This document shows positions 16,467 through 24,794 of a stretch of DNA of 64,000 nucleotides, in pieces. The notes beneath the pieces were generated by a model, which did no database searches, was not told the DNA's origin, and saw only the letters and a list, made by a program, of their open reading frames with translations. The translations under genes were made by a program, and so were the position numbers. The DNA lies in the NCBI RefSeq assembly GCF_918698155.1, contig NZ_CAKKLX010000008.1:103888-167887 (forward strand), given 5' to 3'. This stretch comes from Roseomonas sp. CECT 9278 (GTDB lineage: Bacteria; Pseudomonadota; Alphaproteobacteria; Acetobacterales; Acetobacteraceae). Every line of letters begins with the position of its first letter. The first letter of the stretch is position 1.

Positions 16467-17518
16467 CCGCGCTGCTGGAACTCGACGGGCTGGTGAAGCG
16501 CTTCCCGGTGCGCGATGCGCTCGGCCGCCGCGCCGGCGCGGTGCATGCGGTGGATGGCGTGTCGTTGTCGGTCGCGCAGGGGGAGGTGCTGGCGATCGTC
16601 GGCGAATCCGGCTGTGGCAAGTCCACGCTCGGCCGGCTGATGCTGAACCTGATCACGCCCGATGCCGGCAGCGTGCGCTTCGGCGGGGATGACCTGGTGA
16701 AGCTCTCGCCCGCCGCGCTGCGGGCGAAGCGCCGCGACATGCAGCTGATCTTACAGGACCCCTTCGCGAGCCTCGACCCGCGCATGACGGTCGAGCAGGC
16801 GGTGGCCGAGCCGCTGCGCCTGCACCGCATCGTGCCGCGCGACCAGGAACGCGCGGAGGTGGCGGGCCTACTGTCGCGCGTCGGGCTGCGGCCGGAGCTG
16901 GCGCGGCGCTGGCCGCATGAGTTCAGCGGCGGGCAACGCCAGCGCGTGGCGATCGCGCGCGCGCTCGCCTCCCGCCCGAAGCTGATCGTGGGCGATGAGC
17001 CGGTCTCCGCGCTGGATGTCAGTGTGCAGGCGCAGGTGGTGAACCTGCTGGGCGACCTGATCCGCGACCTGGGCCTGACCTTCGTGCTGATCAGCCACGA
17101 TTTGGGCGTGGTGCGCCACGTCGCCGACCGCGTGGCGGTGATGTACCTCGGCCGCATCGTCGAGGAAGGGCCGGCGGAGGCCGTGCTGTCCGCGCCCAGG
17201 CATCCCTATACCCGCGCGCTGCTGGCGGCGGTGCCCGGCCACGGCACCAAGGCGCCGCCGATCGACGGCGACGTGCCATCGCCCATCGCGCCGCCGCCCG
17301 GCTGCCGCTTCCACACGCGCTGCCCCTTCGCCGAAGCCGCCTGCCGCGAGGCAGCACCGGCGCTCACCGCCCCGCCGCACCGCGTCGCCTGCCACCTGGA
17401 TGGCCGCCTGCCGCCCGCCGCGCCGCGGGCGGAACGCCTGGCGGGTGGCGAAAGGCTGAAGCGCCTGCAATCCTTCTTCCGGGCCCCTGGCCCGCAACCG
17501 GGAGTGCCACGACCATGA
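16463..17518 (+). CDS. peptide-type ABC transporter ATP-binding protein (OppF/DppF-like)
   Basis: A 351-residue ATPase pairing with the preceding one. Walker A GESGCGKS is at residues 47-54, followed by signature FSGGQRQRV and Walker B LIVGDEPVSALD. The peptide-transporter C-terminal motif PPPGCRFHTRCPF is present. A tail of about 30 residues after the usual end (RAERLAGGERLKRLQSFF) looks unique. ATGA overlaps at both ends tie it translationally to its neighbours. Confidence 0.93.
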   Translation: MTALLELDGLVKRFPVRDALGRRAGAVHAVDGVSLSVAQGEVLAIVGESGCGKSTLGRLMLNLITPDAGSVRFGGDDLVKLSPAALRAKRRDMQLILQDPFASLDPRMTVEQAVAEPLRLHRIVPRDQERAEVAGLLSRVGLRPELARRWPHEFSGGQRQRVAIARALASRPKLIVGDEPVSALDVSVQAQVVNLLGDLIRDLGLTFVLISHDLGVVRHVADRVAVMYLGRIVEEGPAEAVLSAPRHPYTRALLAAVPGHGTKAPPIDGDVPSPIAPPPGCRFHTRCPFAEAACREAAPALTAPPHRVACHLDGRLPPAAPRAERLAGGERLKRLQSFFRAPGPQPGVPRP

Positions 17519-19026
17519 AGACCACGCTCCGCACCCTGCTGGCCGCCGCCGCCATCGTCGCCGCCGCCACATCGGCCAGCGCGCAGAACCTGCGCATCGG
17601 CCTGCGCGAGGACCCGGACATCCTCGACCCCACCCTGTCGCGCACCTATGTCGGGCGCATCGTCTATATGGCGCTGTGCGACAAGCTGTTCGACATCAAC
17701 GAACGGCTGGAGGTGGTCCCACAGCTCGCGACCGCGCATCGCTGGGAGAACCCCACGACGCTGATCATCACGCTGCGCGAGGGCGTGCGTTTCCACGACG
17801 GCGAGGCGATGGACGCCGAGGCCGTGCGCTATTCCATCAACCGCCACCTGACGATGCAGGGGTCCTTCCGCCGCTCCGAGATCAGCGAGGTCGATCGCGT
17901 CGAGGTGGTGGATCCGCGCACCGTGCGCATCGTGCTGAAAACGCCGTCGGCATCGTTCCTGTCGGCACTGACCGATCGCGCCGGCATGATCGTCAGCCCC
18001 AAGGCGGCCGAGGCGTTGGGCCGCAACTTCGGCACGCGCCCGGTATGCGCCGGCCCCTTCCGCTTCGTCGAGCGCGTGGCCCAGGAACGCATCGTGGTGG
18101 AGCGCTTCCGCGACTACTGGGATGCCGCAAACATCCACTTCGACCGCGTGACCTACCTGCCGATCCCCGACAACACGGTGCGCCTGGCCAACCTGCAATC
18201 GGGCGCGGTCGAATTCGTCGAGCGCATGGAACCCGACGACACCCGCACCATCCAGCGCGCCCGCAACCTGCGCGCGGTGAACGTGGATGAGCTCGGCTAC
18301 CAGGGCATCACCATCAATGTCGGCAATGGCGAACGCGCCAATACGCCGCTCGGCCGCGATGCGCGGGTGCGCCGCGCCTTCGAACTGGCGATCGACCGCG
18401 CCGCGGTCAACCAGGTGGTCTATGAGGGGATGTACACGCCCACGCGCCAGCCCTGGCCGCCGGCGAACCCCTTCCATGTGCGCGACTTCCAGCCCGAGCC
18501 GCGCAATGTCGAGCGCGCCCGCGCCCTGCTGCGCGAGGCCGGCGTGACCACGCCGCTGGCTATCGAGATGACGGTGCCCAACAACCCCGACCTGCGCCAG
18601 GTCGGTGAGGTGATCCAGTCGATGGCCGCGGAAGCGGGCTTCGCCGTCACGCTGCGCGCGATGGAATTCGCCTCCTCGCTGCAGGCGGCGCAGCGCGGGG
18701 AGTTCCAGACCTACCTGGTCGGCTGGTCGGGGCGCACCGATCCGGACGGCAACATCTTCAGCTTCAGCCGCACCGGCGGCGGGCAGAATGACGGGCGGTA
18801 TTCCAACCCCGAGGTGGACGCCCTGCTGGACGCGGCGCGCGTCGAGTTGGATATCGAGAAGCGCCGCGACCTCTATGCGCGCATGATCCGGCTGTCGATC
18901 GGCCAGGATGCCAACCGCATCTACCTGTGGCATCGCAAGAACATCATGGCGCACCAGGCGCGCCTGGTGGGCTACCGGCCGATCGCCGATGGCATGATCC
19001 GCCTGCAGGGGATGCGATTTCAATGA
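17515..19026 (+). CDS. ABC transporter substrate-binding protein, family 5 (peptide/nickel/opine type)
   Basis: A 503-residue periplasmic binding protein. Signal peptide residues 1-24 end in SASAQ. The mature start is NLRIGLREDPDILDPTLSRTYVGR, and the family block EGVRFHDGEAMDAEAVRYS lies at about 84-102. The ATG overlaps the OppF-like stop by 4 nt. It supplies ligand to the permeases encoded at 19258 and 20817. The 231-nt gap after it, with hairpins, could let this subunit be made in excess over the permeases. Confidence 0.93.
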   Translation: MKTTLRTLLAAAAIVAAATSASAQNLRIGLREDPDILDPTLSRTYVGRIVYMALCDKLFDINERLEVVPQLATAHRWENPTTLIITLREGVRFHDGEAMDAEAVRYSINRHLTMQGSFRRSEISEVDRVEVVDPRTVRIVLKTPSASFLSALTDRAGMIVSPKAAEALGRNFGTRPVCAGPFRFVERVAQERIVVERFRDYWDAANIHFDRVTYLPIPDNTVRLANLQSGAVEFVERMEPDDTRTIQRARNLRAVNVDELGYQGITINVGNGERANTPLGRDARVRRAFELAIDRAAVNQVVYEGMYTPTRQPWPPANPFHVRDFQPEPRNVERARALLREAGVTTPLAIEMTVPNNPDLRQVGEVIQSMAAEAGFAVTLRAMEFASSLQAAQRGEFQTYLVGWSGRTDPDGNIFSFSRTGGGQNDGRYSNPEVDALLDAARVELDIEKRRDLYARMIRLSIGQDANRIYLWHRKNIMAHQARLVGYRPIADGMIRLQGMRFQ

Positions 19027-19029
19027 TGC

Positions 19030-19058
19030 GCGCCGCTGAAGCGGCGCCCTCAGGCGCC
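19030..19058 (+). other. overlapping hairpins after the binding-protein gene
   Basis: GCGCCGC-TGAA-GCGGCGC (19030-19047, tetraloop TGAA) overlaps GGCGCC-CTCA-GGCGCC (19043-19058), so only one can form at a time. There is no T-run. The position immediately after the binding-protein stop fits an mRNA 3'-end protector or partial terminator. The rest of the 19059-19257 gap shows no convincing gene. Confidence 0.45.
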
Positions 19059-19257
19059 GGTGCCATGCATCCGCATGGCGTGGCTCTCCTTGTGCCTCGG
19101 GCGCCGGCGTCCGCATCCGCGGCCTTGGCTTGCGCGCCGCGCACTGGCGCGCCTGGCATGTCTGTCGCTCTGGGCGCGGTCGCGCCTTGCGCTCCCGGAC
19201 CGCGCGGGCGCGCGATCCGCTGGGGTGCGCCGGCTGGCGCGGGAGGCTAGCCCGGCG

Positions 19258-20205
19258 ATGGGCCTCTGGCTGCTACGCCGCATCGGGCAGGTCATCCCCA
19301 CCCTGGTGATCCTGTCCATCCTGATCTTCGGGTTGCAGCAGCTCATGCCCGGCGACCCGGCGCTGATCCTGGCCGGCGAGGAACGCGGCGACCCCGCGGT
19401 GCTCGCCGCCATCCGCGCCGAGCTCGGCCTCGACAAGCCGGTGTGGCAGCAATACCTGCTCTGGATGGGCAAGGTGCTCACGGGCGACTTCGGCTTTTCG
19501 TGGCGCATCCGCGTGCCGGTTTCGGAACTCATCCTCACCAAGCTGCCGGTGACGTTCCAGCTCGCCAGCATGGCCTTCATCATTGCCATCCTGATCGGCG
19601 TGCCGCTCGGCATTCTCTCCGCCGTGAAGCGCGATACGCCGGCGGACTGGGCGGCGAATGGCGCCGCACTGTTCGGCATCTCCACGCCGAATTTCTGGCT
19701 CGGCATCATGATGATCCTGCTGTTCAGCGTGGAGCTCGGCTGGCTGCCGCCCTCGGGCTATGTGCCGCTGTTCGAGGACCCGGTGCAGTCGCTCGCCACC
19801 ACCATCATGCCGGCCTTCGTGCTGGGCACCGGCGTGGCATCCGTGCTGATGCGCCACACCCGCGCGGCGATGCTGACCGCGCTGTCCCAGGACTACGTCC
19901 GCACCGCGCGCGCCAAGGGCCTGCGCGAGCGCGTCGTGGTGTGGAAGCACGCGCTGCGCAACGCGCTGATCCCGGTGGTCACGCTCGGCGCCATCGAATT
20001 CGGCCGGCTGCTGGCCGGTGCCGTGCTGACCGAACAGATCTTCACCATCCCGGGCTTCGGCAAGCTCATCGTCGATGCGGTGTTCAACCGCGACTACCCG
20101 GTGGTGCAGGGGGTGGTGCTGGCCACCGCGCTGATCTTCGTGCTGCTGAGCCTGGTGGCCGACATGCTCTACATGGCCATCAACCCGCGGCTGCGGCAGG
20201 CCTAG
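19258..20205 (+). CDS. peptide-type ABC transporter permease (DppB/OppB-like)
   Basis: A 315-residue inner-membrane permease. The N-terminus GLWLLRRIGQVIPTLVILS, the LMPGDPA motif at about 34-40 and the coupling loop DYVRTARAKGLRERVVVWKH at about 219-238 are family hallmarks. The ATG at 19258 is chosen because GGGAGG precedes it and DppB proteins start this way. The frame is open 198 nt further upstream but that stretch looks unrelated. It pairs with the DppC-like permease two genes on. Confidence 0.92.
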   Translation: MGLWLLRRIGQVIPTLVILSILIFGLQQLMPGDPALILAGEERGDPAVLAAIRAELGLDKPVWQQYLLWMGKVLTGDFGFSWRIRVPVSELILTKLPVTFQLASMAFIIAILIGVPLGILSAVKRDTPADWAANGAALFGISTPNFWLGIMMILLFSVELGWLPPSGYVPLFEDPVQSLATTIMPAFVLGTGVASVLMRHTRAAMLTALSQDYVRTARAKGLRERVVVWKHALRNALIPVVTLGAIEFGRLLAGAVLTEQIFTIPGFGKLIVDAVFNRDYPVVQGVVLATALIFVLLSLVADMLYMAINPRLRQA

Positions 20206-20211
20206 GCGCGC

Positions 20212-20820
20212 ATGTCCGCCCTCGGCCCCAGCTTCACCGCCCGCATGCCGCGATCGCTGCGGCAGTCGGGCTTCCGCGGCGCGACCGTCACCGTCGTGCT
20301 CGCCGGCGACCTGGTCGGCCTGGTGGGGGCCGAGGCCGGTGACCGGCCTGCCCCCATCGACCACATCGCCGGCCTGCGCGCCGGCTTCGTCCAGACGACG
20401 CGCGGGCAGTATCCCGAACTCCGGCTGTTCTTCACCGATGCCAGCACGCTGCGTCTCGAGCCGATGGCAGACCCGGGCGATGCGGCCGCCGTCCGGCGCT
20501 CCTATCCGGACTTCGTGCGCGGCCTGGCGGCGCGGCTGGCCGGGGCAGGGCGCCTGGCCGGCGTCGAGGTCGGCGTCGATCGCGCCTGGACCGTCGTCTT
20601 CACCGCCCTGCTGGCGCTGCCGGCCGCCGCCATGGTCACGCTCGCCGCCTTGACCTGGCTGGACCCGCCCTACGCCACGATCGAGCGCGGGATCGCCCGT
20701 GGCTTCACCAGCCTGCTCGCGCTGCTGTTCGTCGCGTTCGTCGTGTGGTTCTGGCGGGCGCAATGGCCACGCCGCATCAGCGACCTGTCTGGGCTCGACG
20801 CCGGGCTGCCGCGCCGATGA
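20212..20820 (+). CDS. hypothetical membrane protein inserted between permease genes
   Basis: A 202-residue protein I do not recognise. Residues 1-120 appear cytoplasmic, with a strand-rich segment around GATVTVVLAGDLVGLVG and RLFFTDASTLRLEPM. Two membrane spans are predicted at about 127-149 and 163-182. It starts 6 nt after the DppB-like gene and its TGA overlaps the DppC-like ATG, so it is translated as part of the transporter operon. It may be an accessory subunit or a passenger. No family assignment is offered. Confidence 0.75.
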   Translation: MSALGPSFTARMPRSLRQSGFRGATVTVVLAGDLVGLVGAEAGDRPAPIDHIAGLRAGFVQTTRGQYPELRLFFTDASTLRLEPMADPGDAAAVRRSYPDFVRGLAARLAGAGRLAGVEVGVDRAWTVVFTALLALPAAAMVTLAALTWLDPPYATIERGIARGFTSLLALLFVAFVVWFWRAQWPRRISDLSGLDAGLPRR

Positions 20821-21683
20821 GCGCGACCTCCATCGCCGCCGAAAGCCCGACGCGCCGCGCCATCCACCGCTTCCTGCGCCATCGCCTGGCGGTGTTCGGC
20901 CTGGTCATCGTCGTGCTGTTCATCGCGGTCGCCATCCTCGCGCCGCTCATCGCGCCCCATGACCCGCTGCAGACGTCCTGGTCGCGCATCCGCAAGGAGC
21001 CCTCCTGGGCGCATTGGATGGGCACGGACGAGAACGGGCGCGACGTCCTCTCGCGCGTGATCTGGGGTGCGCGGGCCTCGCTGATGGCGGGCGTGATCTC
21101 GGTGCTCGGCGCGCTCATCATGGGCGTGCCGCTCGGGCTGCTGGCGGGGCTGGCGGGCGGCTGGGTCGATGCGGTGGTCTCGCGCATCGCCGATGCCATG
21201 CTCTCGGTGCCGTTCCTGATCCTGGCGATCGCGCTCGCGGCCTTCCTGGGGCCGGCGCTGGAGAATGCGATGCTCGCCATTGCCATCACCGCGTCGCCGG
21301 TCTTCGTGCGCCTGGCGCGCGGCATGGCGCTGGACGCGAAATCGACCGACTGGGTGGAAGCCGCGCGCGCGCTGGGCAACCCGCCCTGGCGCATCGCCTT
21401 CGTGCATGTGCTGCCCAACATCATCCCCCCACTTCTGGTGCAGGCGACACTCGCCATCGCGGAAGCGATCATCGCCGAGGCCGCGCTGTCCTTCCTCGGC
21501 CTGGGGATGCAGCCGCCCAACCCGTCCTGGGGGTCGATGCTGAATTCCTCGCAGCGGTTCCTGACGCAGGCGCCGTGGCTGTCGATCTTCCCGGGTGTGA
21601 CCATCATGATCGTGGTGCTGGCCTTCAACCTGATGGGCGACGGGCTGCGCGACGCGCTCGACCCGCGGGCCGACAAGAAATGA
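20817..21683 (+). CDS. peptide-type ABC transporter permease (DppC/OppC-like)
   Basis: A 288-residue permease with an N-terminal cytoplasmic tail, then about six membrane spans. Hallmarks are the region around HWMGTDENGRDVLSRVIWGAR at about 66-86, the coupling loop DWVEAARALGNPPWRIAFVH and the ending SFLGLGMQPPNPSWGSML. The ATG at 20817 overlaps the stop of the unknown gene (ATGA). Its own stop overlaps the phosphatase start. Confidence 0.93.
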   Translation: MSATSIAAESPTRRAIHRFLRHRLAVFGLVIVVLFIAVAILAPLIAPHDPLQTSWSRIRKEPSWAHWMGTDENGRDVLSRVIWGARASLMAGVISVLGALIMGVPLGLLAGLAGGWVDAVVSRIADAMLSVPFLILAIALAAFLGPALENAMLAIAITASPVFVRLARGMALDAKSTDWVEAARALGNPPWRIAFVHVLPNIIPPLLVQATLAIAEAIIAEAALSFLGLGMQPPNPSWGSMLNSSQRFLTQAPWLSIFPGVTIMIVVLAFNLMGDGLRDALDPRADKK

Positions 21684-22393
21684 TCGCCCTGCGGCCTGCG
21701 CCCGCCGCCCTGCCGCGTGGGCGGCGCATCTACGCCATCGGCGACATCCACGGCTCCATCGCGCAGCTGCGCGACCTGCACGTGCAGATCGCCGCCGACC
21801 TGCGCGCGCGGCCGGTGCCCTCCGCGCTGCTGATCCACCTGGGCGACTACGTCGACAAGGGCGGCGACAGCCGCGCCGTGCTCGATCACCTGATCGAGGC
21901 CGACCCGGTGCCGGGCATCGACACGCTCAACCTGACCGGCAACCACGAGGAGACGATGCTCGCGGCGCTGGATGGCGACGGTGCCGCGGCGGCGGATTGG
22001 CTGTGGGGCGGCGGCCGCGCCACGCTCGATGCCTGGGGCATCCCGCCCGAGACCCCGCGCGAGGACTGGCCGCAGCACTTCGCACCCGGCCACCTGCGCT
22101 TCCTGCGCCGGCTGCATGTGTACCACCAGGAGGGCGGCTACCTGTTCGTGCATGCCGGCATCCGGCCGGGCATCGCGCTGGAAGACCAGTCGCGCGAGGA
22201 CCTGCTGCGCATCCGCCACGACTTCCTGGGCAGCGAGCGCGACCACGGCATGGTGGTGGTGCACGGCCACACCGCGGGCTTCCAGCCGGTGGTGCGCGAC
22301 AACCGCATCTGCCTCGACACCGCCGCCTGGTCCGGCGGACCGCTCACCTGCGGGGTGTTCGAAGGGGAGACGCTGGGCTTCCTGCAGGCCTGA
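21680..22393 (+). CDS. PPP-type metallophosphoesterase (serine/threonine protein phosphatase-like)
   Basis: A 237-residue phosphoesterase with the complete PPP metal-site motifs in order: GDIHG at 21-25, GDYVDKG at 55-61, GNHE at 87-90, then VHAGIRPG and a late VHGHTA. It overlaps the DppC-like stop by 4 nt (ATGA), so it is co-translated with the transporter. The bacterial relatives act on phosphoproteins or dinucleotides such as ApppA; the substrate here is unknown. Its coupling to an uptake operon is unusual. Confidence 0.9.
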   Translation: MIALRPAPAALPRGRRIYAIGDIHGSIAQLRDLHVQIAADLRARPVPSALLIHLGDYVDKGGDSRAVLDHLIEADPVPGIDTLNLTGNHEETMLAALDGDGAAAADWLWGGGRATLDAWGIPPETPREDWPQHFAPGHLRFLRRLHVYHQEGGYLFVHAGIRPGIALEDQSREDLLRIRHDFLGSERDHGMVVVHGHTAGFQPVVRDNRICLDTAAWSGGPLTCGVFEGETLGFLQA

Positions 22394-22396
22394 CCC

Positions 22397-23143
22397 TCAG
22401 CCGCGCCGCTGCACCACCGTCGCATCCGCATCGGGCTCGCGCAGGAAGGACAGGTCCATCCAGTACGGCCCGTCCGGCTGGCCGGGGTCGAAGGCGACAT
22501 TGACCGCCGACATGCTGCGCATCTGCGGCACCGGGTCGAAGGGCAGGGGCTCGCTTTCGAACAGGCGCTGCACGCCGCTGCGCGGGTCGGCCCAGCGCGC
22601 CTGCAGGATCCAGCGCATGGCGCCGTCGCGCCGCAACCCCGCCAACGGCACGCTGAACGTCATCGGCGCGCCAGGCGCCGGGCCGTTCGCCATCGGCAGC
22701 GGCGGCGCCACGCCAGCGAAACCCGGCTTGGCCACCCGCATCACCGCCGAGGCGATCAGCGTCAGCACCAGCCCGAAGCCGCCCAGCATGGTGGCGACGA
22801 ACCAGCTTTCCATGAAGCCGGTCATCTGCGCGCGCTCCGGCGCCTCCGGCCGGTAGCGCACGCGGATGGTGTCGCCCACGCGGCAGCAGGGCGGGTTGGA
22901 GAACACGCCCCCCTCGGCGCGCTGCAGCTTCCCGCTGGGCAGCGCGAAGGTGAAGACCGGCGCATAGGTGCGCGAGGTCCCGCGGTCGCGGTCGCGGCTG
23001 GTGCTGGTGATCATCTCGACCACCCGCCCGTCGGTCTCGATCGCGCCGCGGCGGAATTCCACCTCGCGCCAGGCGGCGTAGCCCGACCCGGCCAGCAGAG
23101 CGATGCCCAGCAGCAGCAGGACCCAGGGGATGATGCGCTTCAT
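22397..23143 (-). CDS. DUF3592-like membrane protein
   Basis: A 248-residue protein with an N-terminal membrane span (PWVLLLLGIALLAGSGYAAW, residues 6-25) and a second span at about 115-137. The extracytoplasmic loop between them carries RTYAPVFTFALPSGK and VGDTIRVRYRPEAPERA, which fit the DUF3592 family. Function unknown. It is convergent with the phosphatase gene, with only 3 nt between them. Confidence 0.75.
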   Translation of the reverse strand: MKRIIPWVLLLLGIALLAGSGYAAWREVEFRRGAIETDGRVVEMITSTSRDRDRGTSRTYAPVFTFALPSGKLQRAEGGVFSNPPCCRVGDTIRVRYRPEAPERAQMTGFMESWFVATMLGGFGLVLTLIASAVMRVAKPGFAGVAPPLPMANGPAPGAPMTFSVPLAGLRRDGAMRWILQARWADPRSGVQRLFESEPLPFDPVPQMRSMSAVNVAFDPGQPDGPYWMDLSFLREPDADATVVQRRG

Positions 23144-23234
23144 GGCGTACCGACCCGCCGCCGCTTCGCCCGGTGCCGCATCGTCGCCTCCCGACCCATC
23201 GACGCGCGAATCATGGACGCGGCGCCGCGCGCTG

Positions 23235-23654
23235 TCACGCGGCGCCGCCGGCCGGCGCCAGCGCCGTGCCGGTCAGCGCCTCCCACAGCGCCGCGGTGTC
23301 GTGGAACACCTCGTAGCCCGCCACCCGCCCATCGCGCAGGGTGAAGATGTTGACCACCCGCGCCGCCACCTCGCGCCCCGTGGCGCGCGCGCGCCAGCGC
23401 CCGTCCAGCAGCACGATCACCCGGTCGCCGTGCTCGATGCGCGCTGCCGGCGTCACCTCCAGGATCTCCAGCGCGGCGCCGACGCGGCCGAGGAAATCCC
23501 GATACGCCTCGAAGCCGCGCCACACCCCGGTCCAGGGCAGCAGGCCGGGGCGGCCGTGGTAGGTCACGACCACGTCGTCGGCCACCACCGCGCGCAGCGC
23601 CGCCACGTCGCCGGCCTTGAGCGCGGCGTAGTAGGCATCCAGCACCGCGGTCAC
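23235..23654 (-). CDS. SnoaL/NTF2-like domain protein
   Basis: A 139-residue small protein with an NTF2-like cone fold pattern: VLDAYYAALKAGDVAALRAV, then WRGFEAYRDFLGRV and VVNIFTLRDGRVAGYEVFHD. Members act as small enzymes or binding proteins on diverse small molecules. The start is a GTG at 23654 overlapping the TGA of the dehydrogenase gene (GTGA), which supports co-translation. The specific role is unknown. Confidence 0.82.
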   Translation of the reverse strand: MTAVLDAYYAALKAGDVAALRAVVADDVVVTYHGRPGLLPWTGVWRGFEAYRDFLGRVGAALEILEVTPAARIEHGDRVIVLLDGRWRARATGREVAARVVNIFTLRDGRVAGYEVFHDTAALWEALTGTALAPAGGAA

Positions 23655-24580
23655 GAAGGTTGCCCGCGCTTGTGCGCCGCCAGCGCCATCAGCCGCCGGT
23701 CGCGCCAGCCCGACCGGTCCGCGATGCCCTCGCGCGGCAACATCGACCGCCGCGCCGCATCCACCGCCGCGACGGTCGGCGCGTCGTAGTCATACGGCGC
23801 CTGTTCGGCCGTGATGCCGCCCATCAGCGCGCCGAAGCGCGCCGCGTAGTCCGCCACGCCGCCCGGCGCGTTCATGTCGATCGTCTCGAACGGACCCATG
23901 AAGGACCAGCGCAGGCCCAGCCCGTCCTTCACGCAGGCATCGACATCCTCGACCGACATCACCCCGTCGCGCACCAGGCGGAAGGCTTCGGCCACCAGCG
24001 CCGCCTGCAGCCGGTTCAGCACGAAGCCGCGGGTTTCGCGCAAGGCCACCACCGGCACCTGGCCCACGCGCGCCATCAGGTCGCGCGTGCGCGCCACCAC
24101 GCCCGGATCGGTCCAGGGGGCGCCCACCAGCTCGACCAGCGGCACCAGGTAGGGCGGGTTGACCGGATGCGCGACCAGGCAGCGCGCGCGCCCCGCCAGC
24201 CCCTCGGTGAAGGCGCTCGCCGGGATGCCGGAGGTCGAGGAGGCCAGCACCACCCCCGGCCCGCACAAGGCATCGAGCCGCGCGAAGGTCTCGCGCTTGA
24301 CCTCGACACGCTCGGGCCCGTTCTCCTGGACGTGGTCGGCGCCATCGAGGCAGTCCTCCAGCGTCGCCGCCACCGCGATGCGCGCGGCGACGGCGCCCGG
24401 CGCCTCGCTGATCAGGCCGGCGGCGTGCAGGTCCGGCAGGCGGGCGCCGATCACGGCCATCGCGGCGTCGGTCGCGCCCGCCGCGGGGTCCCAGATGCGG
24501 ACCGGATGTCCCGCGCGGGCGAAGACCATCGCCCAGGCGCTGCCGATCAGACCCGCGCCCACCACCGCGATGCGTTGCAT
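23651..24580 (-). CDS. 3-hydroxyacyl-CoA dehydrogenase family oxidoreductase
   Basis: A 309-residue NAD-dependent dehydrogenase. The Rossmann motif is GAGLIGSAWAMVFARAGHPV at residues 7-26. The catalytic region includes SSTSGIPASAF and AHPVNPPYLVPLVELV (catalytic His in HPVNPP), and the C-terminal domain has GFVLNRLQAALVAEAFRLV. The single 3HCDH layout of about 310 residues resembles lambda-crystallin/L-gulonate or carnitine dehydrogenases as well as hydroxybutyryl-CoA dehydrogenase, so the substrate is left open. It forms an operon with the SnoaL-like gene. Confidence 0.88.
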   Translation of the reverse strand: MQRIAVVGAGLIGSAWAMVFARAGHPVRIWDPAAGATDAAMAVIGARLPDLHAAGLISEAPGAVAARIAVAATLEDCLDGADHVQENGPERVEVKRETFARLDALCGPGVVLASSTSGIPASAFTEGLAGRARCLVAHPVNPPYLVPLVELVGAPWTDPGVVARTRDLMARVGQVPVVALRETRGFVLNRLQAALVAEAFRLVRDGVMSVEDVDACVKDGLGLRWSFMGPFETIDMNAPGGVADYAARFGALMGGITAEQAPYDYDAPTVAAVDAARRSMLPREGIADRSGWRDRRLMALAAHKRGQPS

Positions 24581-24644
24581 GCGTCACCTCCCGCGCCCGC
24601 GTGCCTTGATCGGCCGGGGCAGGGGGGCGATGTAAGGCCGCGAG

Positions 24645-24794
24645 ATGACCCTTCGCAACGCACCCCTGCCGCCGACCACCGCGCCGCCGCCCTTCGGCAC
24701 GCGGCTGCTCGGCTTCTTCCTGCTCGGGGGCACCATGTGGATCGCCGGGCTGCTCGCGCTGTTCGGCTCGATCATGGCGGTGGTGCCCGGATGA
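24645..24794 (+). CDS. small membrane protein
   Basis: A 49-residue ORF with a Pro-rich cytoplasmic start (PLPPTTAPPPFGTRL) and one hydrophobic span (LLGFFLLGGTMWIAGLLALF, about 20-39). Its TGA overlaps the ATG of the next gene (ATGA), which supports real translation. No family recognised. It probably belongs functionally with the XpaC-like protein it precedes. Confidence 0.65.
   Translation: MTLRNAPLPPTTAPPPFGTRLLGFFLLGGTMWIAGLLALFGSIMAVVPG

Noticed and set aside
19060..19257. In-frame N-terminal extension of the DppB-like permease
   Set aside because: The extension is Arg/Ala-rich without homology to permeases, and GGGAGG plus the typical N-terminus mark the ATG at 19258.
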